Assembly (NCBI RefSeq): GCF_008107695.1 | Contig: NZ_VIRG01000036.1 | Coordinates: forward strand, 124,001-188,000 | Direction: 5' to 3' | DNA length: 64,000 nt | DNA from: Stappia sp. BW2 | GTDB lineage: Bacteria > Pseudomonadota > Alphaproteobacteria > Rhizobiales > Stappiaceae | Shown here: piece after piece, positions 59,314-64,000 of the stretch | Position numbering within the stretch: position 1 is the stretch's first letter | How the letters are laid out: every line of letters begins with the position of its first letter | Notes under the pieces: model-generated | Told to the model about the DNA's origin: nothing | The model's database searches: none | The model's input: only the letters and a program-made list of their open reading frames with translations | Translations under genes and position numbers: made by a program

Positions 59314-60804
59314 TTATATGCCTATTGCTTCGAGGAGCAGCGCATTGCACGCTTTGAGGTACGCGTTACGTTTCGCTGAAAACCGAAATCGCTCGAAATC
59401 GTCCTTAAACAGAAGAAATATCAGTATCTTGATGATCGGAGCGTCTGTGGCGGACGCGGAGGCCTCACCCAAGATCTCGCGACGATAGTTTTTGTTGAGC
59501 AAAACACGGGTTTCTGCGAGGTCCAGGCGAAATAATTCTTCCTGATCCAACACTTGCCAAACAAAATCCAGTTCCTGATGCGGCCCACTGCTGGCTAAAA
59601 TTTTCTGGGCAGTTCGTCGCACTGGCATTGGAATGCCTTGACCAGGTACTAATGGGACGTTTTTCGGCGCCTTGTTCGCTCGTCGGGCGGAAGTGCAAAC
59701 CTTGCGCGCCTCCTCTAGGTATTCCTCGAATGTAATGCCATCGCCTTGGGCACCGAGAAACGCCTGCTCTTGCGCAGCGGTCACCTGCAACGCTGATTTC
59801 TGCACGTTCATTTCCAATCCGCCTGGCGGGAGTTCGATGCTTACCCGAGCAAGCGCTAGATCGTTATCCGGCTCGTTGCGGACAACGCCGTTCCACCCGC
59901 CCGCCTGAATAATGCGGTGGTTGCGATAAAAGTAGAACCCCTGCCATCGAAGGCCGCTTTTGGCACCCAGCAGATATCCGTCCGCGAGCGATCCCGCTGG
60001 CCAGATATGCGCTTCCATATTTAGCGTGCCAACGCCTGGCAGTTCGGTGATCAGCTTCTTCGGCCAGCCTTCCGATCCCGAGCGGCGATAGTCAAACGGG
60101 TCGCGAGGTTTAACCGTTCGTGGCAGGGCAAGGCTGCGACGCTCGTGCTTTACCACAATCGTTAGGATCAGCGAGCCCGCGGTTAAGAAGCGATGGAACA
60201 CAAGGCCAAGATGCGCTTCGATGATGGCCACTTCGTTGGCGAGAAACTCGTCAAGATCGTGATCACCGCTTCCGACGGCAAGCCGCGTCAACCTGTCCCA
60301 CACGACAATAGTACCAGTCACGGGTCGCTTTGCTGGAATACAGAGTCTACGAAACTCAGCTTCAGAGGCGGCGCTCTCCAAAAGTTCGCACTTCCAGTCT
60401 TTGCCGATCTGCTCGACGGACCAGCGCGCTGCCGCAGTGGTGCCGGCTTTACGGGAGATGACGGTCAAAGTTTCGCACTGACTAAATGATGCCGATTTTA
60501 GTCCCAAACCGAATGCACCAAGATCGTTCGGATTGTGATCGGTACGTGCTGCGAATTGCATACCAATCCGCAGTTCCGCATCGCTCATGCCTCGTCCATC
60601 GTCTGCGATAGTCACCGAGGTAACCTCGTCATCGCTCCGGTATATTGTGATTTCCGCTCTGCTCGCGCCCGCATCAATCGAATTGTCGATCAGGTCCGCC
60701 AACGCGTCAGAAAGGTCATATCCGATCCTCGACAATGCTCGGATGGTACCATCCCCTTCCGGGGGGAGATTGGTGCTGTCGACAGCCTTCAAACCTTCAA
60801 GCAT
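59314..60804 (-). CDS. GHKL (MutL/MORC-like) ATPase
   Basis: 496 aa. N-terminal ATPase motifs: LSDALADLIDNSIDAGAS (motif I, Asn for Mg), IADDGRGMSDAEL (motif II), LGAFGLGLKSASFSQC (motif III). The rest includes a transducer-like middle region and C-terminal extension. This is the MutL/MORC-type of the Z1-associated R-M systems and resembles the ATPase of the MZA defence group. GGGGGAGGAA stands right at the ATG. It leads the ATPase-nuclease-Z1 operon and is divergent from the 236-aa protein/methyltransferase/Vsr operon, sharing an about 95-bp promoter gap. Confidence 0.9.
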   Translation of the reverse strand: MLEGLKAVDSTNLPPEGDGTIRALSRIGYDLSDALADLIDNSIDAGASRAEITIYRSDDEVTSVTIADDGRGMSDAELRIGMQFAARTDHNPNDLGAFGLGLKSASFSQCETLTVISRKAGTTAAARWSVEQIGKDWKCELLESAASEAEFRRLCIPAKRPVTGTIVVWDRLTRLAVGSGDHDLDEFLANEVAIIEAHLGLVFHRFLTAGSLILTIVVKHERRSLALPRTVKPRDPFDYRRSGSEGWPKKLITELPGVGTLNMEAHIWPAGSLADGYLLGAKSGLRWQGFYFYRNHRIIQAGGWNGVVRNEPDNDLALARVSIELPPGGLEMNVQKSALQVTAAQEQAFLGAQGDGITFEEYLEEARKVCTSARRANKAPKNVPLVPGQGIPMPVRRTAQKILASSGPHQELDFVWQVLDQEELFRLDLAETRVLLNKNYRREILGEASASATDAPIIKILIFLLFKDDFERFRFSAKRNAYLKACNALLLEAIGI

Positions 60805-60899
60805 TTCCTCCCCCTAACCGGATGCAATCGTCTACCAATACGTCGAACAATTGAGCAACACGGTAGCGATGGGCGGTCACATGCTGTATTCAAGTGATC

Positions 60900-61604
60900 A
60901 TGACTCCGCGCGTAAAGAACTACGATATAGAATCGCTCCATTCCAGACTAATCGAAGTGCTGAGCGATTTGCCTAATCGACTAAAGCATGGCTCGGTCGG
61001 AGAGCAGGTCGGTGAGCTGGTGCAGGTACACCATATCCTAAGGGATCTCGGTGCATCCATCGGTGCATCGCTCGCGCCGGACGACTCGGACTCAGGGCGC
61101 GCTCGTATGATTGCTTATTTACGTGTGCAAACTGGACGTATCGTTCACACTGATGAGTTAATGGTTGTCTCCGGCATTGGCGACTATCCACGCCGCATTC
61201 GCGAAGCTCGAGCAGACCATGGTTGGCCGATCATATCTGGAATGGCGGTTCGCGACCTTCGAACCTTGAGTGCGTCTCGGGACGTTTTGAAACGTGTGCC
61301 GGGCGGCATGGCGACTGACGAATATATTCTGTTGGAGGACCGTAGAGATGCTCTAGCACCCACGCGATGGAGCGCCACCAAGATTATGCGGACGTCAAAG
61401 GAACCTGTGCGAAATCTGGTGCGAGAATACTTCGAACGTTTCCCTAACCAGCGGATCACAGCCGAGGAACTTCGCTATCTCGTTGGTAACAAATCCACGT
61501 GGACGCTCGGTGTCGCGGAAATGGCGGCGAGCGGCTGCATGATCAGGGGCGCTGATCTAACCGCCGCCGATGTACCCCCAGGTATTTTTTTATTGGAGAC
61601 TTGA
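60900..61604 (+). CDS. R-M cassette companion protein of unknown function
   Basis: 234 aa from ATG 60900 (in-frame GTG at 60894). Helical N-terminus (YDIESLHSRLIEVLSDLPNR), then RMIAYLRVQTGRIVHTDELM and DYPRRIREARADHGWPI, which look like a winged-helix DNA-binding module, and a second similar module near 170-230 (REYFERFPNQRITAEELRYL). No catalytic motif recognised. Its position directly before the methyltransferase suggests a controller or specificity-type role in the cassette. It starts the methyltransferase-Vsr side of the divergent pair. Confidence 0.75.
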   Translation: MTPRVKNYDIESLHSRLIEVLSDLPNRLKHGSVGEQVGELVQVHHILRDLGASIGASLAPDDSDSGRARMIAYLRVQTGRIVHTDELMVVSGIGDYPRRIREARADHGWPIISGMAVRDLRTLSASRDVLKRVPGGMATDEYILLEDRRDALAPTRWSATKIMRTSKEPVRNLVREYFERFPNQRITAEELRYLVGNKSTWTLGVAEMAASGCMIRGADLTAADVPPGIFLLET

Positions 61605-61676
61605 TGCCTAGTTTTTTGACCGCCATTAATCTACATTCTGTCCCGTAAATCGAAGAAAAGGCAGTCAGATTTTTAC

Positions 61677-62726
61677 ATGGCCTATTGCCTTATTGACCTG
61701 TTTTGCGGTGCTGGTGGCATGTCGCTTGGCTTTCGCAGCGAGGGTATAGAACCGCTCCTGGCAGTCGATAACGATGCGTCTGCGGTTAGAACGCATGAAC
61801 TTAATTTTTCCGGCCAAGCATATTGCGGCGACATAGATGCGTGGTTGAAAACAGCCGAAATCCCAGAGGCTGACGTAGTGATTGGTGGGCCGCCTTGTCA
61901 AGGATTTAGTTTGCTCAACAAGAAGCGTGACGGCGATAGTCGGCGTGCTTTGTGGGAACCTTATCTTGAGATCGCCCATCGTTCCAATGCGCGTGTGTTC
62001 GTGATGGAGAACGTTGCCGAACTGCTTCGTTCACCCGAACTCGTCGCGATTCGAGCAAGGGCGGCTGAATATGGCTTCCTAACCAAGGCGGCGATCGTAA
62101 ACGCGGCGGACTATGGCGCGCCTCAAAACCGAAAGCGGACTATCGTCGTCGGTTGGCGTCGTGTCGCCGAGCCACATTTTCCGCCACGTCCTACCCACGC
62201 TGACCCAAGTAAGAAGCTGAATCTGCCCCCTTGGCGCACGGTCAAGGAAGCCATCGGTGATCTACCAGAACCGGTCGGTACCGAGATCGGCGTCGGCTCC
62301 CCAATCGATCTGCACTTTGGTCGCCGTCCGACCGAACTCAGTATCGCGCGATATAAAGCCGTTCCGAAGGGGGGAAATCGCTTCGACCTTCAGCGTAACG
62401 CGCCAAATCTGACTCCAGATTGCTGGGTGAGGAAAACATCCGGTGGTACCGATCTGTTCGGTAGGCTCTGGTGGGATCGGCCGTCGGTTACCATCCGCAC
62501 AGAATTCTTCAAACCTGAGAAAGGCCGCTATTTGCATCCCGAACAGCACCGTCCGATCACACATCGGGAAGCCGCGCGGTTGATGGGGTTCCCAGACGAT
62601 TTTCGGTTCAGCGGCAATAAGACTGAAATTGCGCGTCAAATCGGTAACGCCGTGCCTCCTCCACTTGCTGCAGAACTTGGGCGTATGGTGGTGCGCATGT
62701 TGAAGCCGATGAAATTGACAGCCTGA
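61677..62726 (+). CDS. C5 DNA cytosine methyltransferase
   Basis: 349 aa. All key motifs are present: DLFCGAGGMSLGFRSEGI (I), GGPPCQGFSLLN with the catalytic Cys (IV), VFVMENV (VI), APQNRKRTIVVG (VIII) and RQIGNAVPPPLAAELGRMV (X). The target-recognition domain lies about 210-300; the recognised sequence cannot be read from it. It modifies the element's DNA against the linked nuclease and belongs with the Vsr gene downstream (23-nt gap). Confidence 0.94.
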   Translation: MAYCLIDLFCGAGGMSLGFRSEGIEPLLAVDNDASAVRTHELNFSGQAYCGDIDAWLKTAEIPEADVVIGGPPCQGFSLLNKKRDGDSRRALWEPYLEIAHRSNARVFVMENVAELLRSPELVAIRARAAEYGFLTKAAIVNAADYGAPQNRKRTIVVGWRRVAEPHFPPRPTHADPSKKLNLPPWRTVKEAIGDLPEPVGTEIGVGSPIDLHFGRRPTELSIARYKAVPKGGNRFDLQRNAPNLTPDCWVRKTSGGTDLFGRLWWDRPSVTIRTEFFKPEKGRYLHPEQHRPITHREAARLMGFPDDFRFSGNKTEIARQIGNAVPPPLAAELGRMVVRMLKPMKLTA

Positions 62727-62749
62727 CCTCTCGGGCAGTCGGAGGGATT

Positions 62750-63172
62750 GTGGACAAGCTCGACCCTGAACGCCGCAGTCAGAATATGGCCCGCGTTCAC
62801 GGTAAAAACACAGAGCCAGAAATGCGAGTGCGTCGTATCGCGCATCGGATAGGCCTTCGTTTCCGGTTACACCGCGCTGATCTGCCGGGTCGGCCAGATT
62901 TGGTGTTTCCGCGCTATCGTTTAGCCGTATTCGTGCACGGGTGCTTCTGGCATCGTCACACCGATTGTAGCCGCGCCTCAATGCCTGCGACGCGTCGGGA
63001 ATTCTGGAAAGCGAAATTCGAGGCAAATGTTGCGCGGGATCGGACGCAGCAGGCTGCACTTTTGGCTTTGGGCTGGACCGTACTCGTCCTGTGGGAATGT
63101 GAGCTTAAGGACGAGAGCAGTATCGAAAAGAGGTTACGTGCGGCGATCGATAGGTTGTGTCCATCTAACTGA
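62750..63172 (+). CDS. vsr: Very short patch repair endonuclease (Vsr)
   Basis: 140 aa, GTG start with GGAGG upstream. It carries the Vsr signature: RRSQNMARVHGKNTEPEMRVR, GLRFRLHRADLPGRPDLVFPRYR with the catalytic Asp, and VFVHGCFWHRHTDCS (His/Cys zinc and active-site region). It nicks next to T:G mismatches left when 5-methylcytosine deaminates, protecting sites of the linked methyltransferase. In MutL-type cassettes a Vsr-like nuclease may also serve in restriction. Confidence 0.93.
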   Translation: MDKLDPERRSQNMARVHGKNTEPEMRVRRIAHRIGLRFRLHRADLPGRPDLVFPRYRLAVFVHGCFWHRHTDCSRASMPATRREFWKAKFEANVARDRTQQAALLALGWTVLVLWECELKDESSIEKRLRAAIDRLCPSN

Positions 63173-63388
63173 CAAATATATCTCTATGCGTTTCTTGCCT
63201 TTCCTCTCTAGTCCAACCAAGCGGCCGACGCGCAGCTTATTTCGCAGACTCAACGAGCGTCTGTTTCATCGATTTTCAAACTGAAACCCGCCAATCCGCT
63301 TGCGGCTCATTCACGTCATTGGCTAGGGCGCGAGTATTTACTGCCTTTGCGCAATGCTAACGTTCCAGCGCAGTCTGGCGTCGCGTCT

Positions 63389-63721
63389 TCATCGCTCTTG
63401 ACGCAGAATGGCCTTGATTTCGCCCGAGGCCTTGCGAAGCTCTTCCACCGATCTGCCTGAGGAGTCCTGCGCATTGAGCAAGTCGAGCAAAGCCTCGTCG
63501 AAGGCCCGCTGCGAGCTGATGGACCTGTCGAGCAACGTTTCGAGTTCGGTCAGCCGTTCTTCCAGCAAGCCGGTCGAGCGCCTTTCCAAATGCTCCAGCT
63601 GAGCGGTCGAATGCTCGAAGGCGTTGGTCAAGCGTTCGACCATGCTCAGCAATCCGCGCTCGAGCGGCGTCAGCGTTTGTTGGGATGGCAGGTTCGGTGC
63701 TGAGGGATTGGTGTCTGTCAT
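63389..63721 (-). CDS. Coiled-coil protein, possible mobilisation accessory (MbeD/MobD-like)
   Basis: 110 aa. After a short Pro/Ser-rich start, residues about 18-108 form one long amphipathic helix (LTPLERGLLSMVERLTNAF, HLERRSTGLLEERLTELETL). LTPLERGLL resembles the start of small mobilisation coiled-coil proteins. It ends 216 nt after Vsr, in the opposite direction. The membrane protein gene upstream lies 6 nt away, so both are one operon continuing to the right. Assignment to mobilisation is tentative. Confidence 0.55.
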   Translation of the reverse strand: MTDTNPSAPNLPSQQTLTPLERGLLSMVERLTNAFEHSTAQLEHLERRSTGLLEERLTELETLLDRSISSQRAFDEALLDLLNAQDSSGRSVEELRKASGEIKAILRQER

Positions 63722-63727
63722 GGGGCT

Positions 63728-63979
63728 CTACTCGGTTAGTTGGCAAGAGAATTGTCCGGCTGCGTCCCGGCAACGCTGGTATGTCCCGGTTTTCGTGTCG
63801 AAGATCAGGATCGGAAATTCTGTGTAGGTCGTCTGATTGAAGGCCGAGGTAATCAGAGCCCATCTCAGCTGATGGTTCAGGAACAGGACCCCGCCAAGCG
63901 TCAGGACGGCTGACATCAGGGCCGCCGCTGACAGTTTCAGAAGGCGGTTCTTCGTGGCCAATCTCTCTTTTTCCGCCAT
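63728..63979 (-). CDS. Small single-span membrane protein
   Basis: 83 aa. A charged start (MAEKERLATKNRLLK), one helix LSAAALMSAVLTLGGVLFLN, then a periplasmic-like tail with two Cys (CRDAAGQFSC). No signal cleavage site is obvious. It lies 6 nt upstream of the coiled-coil gene. Just before its ATG, another minus-strand frame ends at 63988 (TGA) with only four codons in the window, so the operon continues past the right edge. Function unknown; a role in the element's transfer region is possible. Confidence 0.6.
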   Translation of the reverse strand: MAEKERLATKNRLLKLSAAALMSAVLTLGGVLFLNHQLRWALITSAFNQTTYTEFPILIFDTKTGTYQRCRDAAGQFSCQLTE

Positions 63980-64000
63980 GCTGATTTTCAGCTGATGGAT

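Larger units (their letters stand above)
48060..64000. mobile_element. Integrated genomic island (left end at tRNA fragment; right end outside window)
   Basis: The tRNA fragment at 48060-48105, adjacent tyrosine integrase, overlapping excisionase and XRE repressor define an integrated element. Its cargo is conflict-type: Fic protein, NTPase-PRTase protein, and a MutL/Z1-linked restriction-modification cassette. Small genes at 63389-63979 resemble mobilisation accessory proteins. Several stretches (49951-50560, 51735-52700) are more AT-rich than the host backbone. No second att copy or intact tRNA is seen, so the other end lies to the right. Confidence 0.85.

Noticed and set aside
63187-63285. 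Short basic plus-strand frame after vsr
   Set aside because: About 30 codons, no ribosome site, Arg/Phe-rich; no support for translation.
1-64000. CRISPR arrays and complete insertion sequences
   Set aside because: No regularly spaced repeats of CRISPR type and no transposase gene with flanking terminal repeats were seen.

Overview
The window looks like chromosome of a GC-rich alphaproteobacterium, most likely the Stappiaceae/Rhodobacterales neighbourhood (Roseibium/Labrenzia-like). The basis is inference: dense GC-rich coding, many ATGA/TGATG overlaps, PotF- and DppA-type ABC operons, a carboxynorspermidine-type polyamine pathway, and a long interspersed palindrome of the kind common in these genomes. 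No ribosomal or other taxonomic marker gene is present.

Layout. (1) 1-5560, minus strand: end of a surface-polysaccharide cluster with a ColD/RfbH-like PLP sugar dehydratase cut by the left edge, glycosyltransferases and a nucleotide-sugar epimerase; part of it is AT-rich. (2) 5745-14509: acyl-CoA catabolism (acyl-CoA ligase, SDR, MaoC hydratase, nitronate monooxygenase, acyl-CoA dehydrogenase, ACAD10-type kinase, convergent FadB/FadJ-type fusion). (3) 14610-16034: TrmO and an excisionase-type HTH/periplasmic-binding-domain regulator. (4) 16671-22613: a polyamine-type ABC importer followed by creatinase, pointing to creatine or a related guanidino compound as substrate; a structured leader and terminator lie just before creatinase. 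(5) 23089-28085: a partner-switching regulatory locus with one Cache-HAMP-PP2C phosphatase between two kinase/STAS pairs. One pair looks intact; the other looks catalytically dead and its STAS-like partner is fused to a SAM methyltransferase. (6) 28510-36690: RraA-like and ATP-grasp genes facing a tightly coupled six-gene operon (KASIII, OleD-like reductase, MBL hydrolase, LuxE/PaaK-like ligase, GNAT-like protein, Rieske oxygenase), an unassigned small-molecule or lipid pathway. (7) 37227-42711: a peptide/opine-type ABC importer, then a 40-residue membrane protein. (8) 43319-47833: carboxynorspermidine/carboxyspermidine decarboxylase and dehydrogenase, then a TetR-amidase operon with a 35-bp palindromic operator.

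(9) From 48060 to the right edge lies an integrated element. It starts at a 46-nt tRNA 3' fragment (att site) followed by a tyrosine integrase, an overlapping excisionase and an XRE repressor. Its cargo is conflict-type genes: a self-regulating Fic protein, a 1064-aa STAND-like NTPase with a C-terminal phosphoribosyltransferase domain, and a restriction cassette made of Z1 helicase, PD-(D/E)XK protein, GHKL/MutL-like ATPase, a companion protein, a C5 DNA methyltransferase and a Vsr nuclease. Small coiled-coil and membrane genes at the right edge may be mobilisation functions. The intact tRNA and the other att site should lie beyond 64000.

The best candidates for something undescribed are the partner-switch/methyltransferase locus, the NTPase-PRTase protein beside an AIPR-less MutL/Z1 cassette, the creatinase leader, and the KASIII/OleD/MBL/LuxE/GNAT/Rieske operon.
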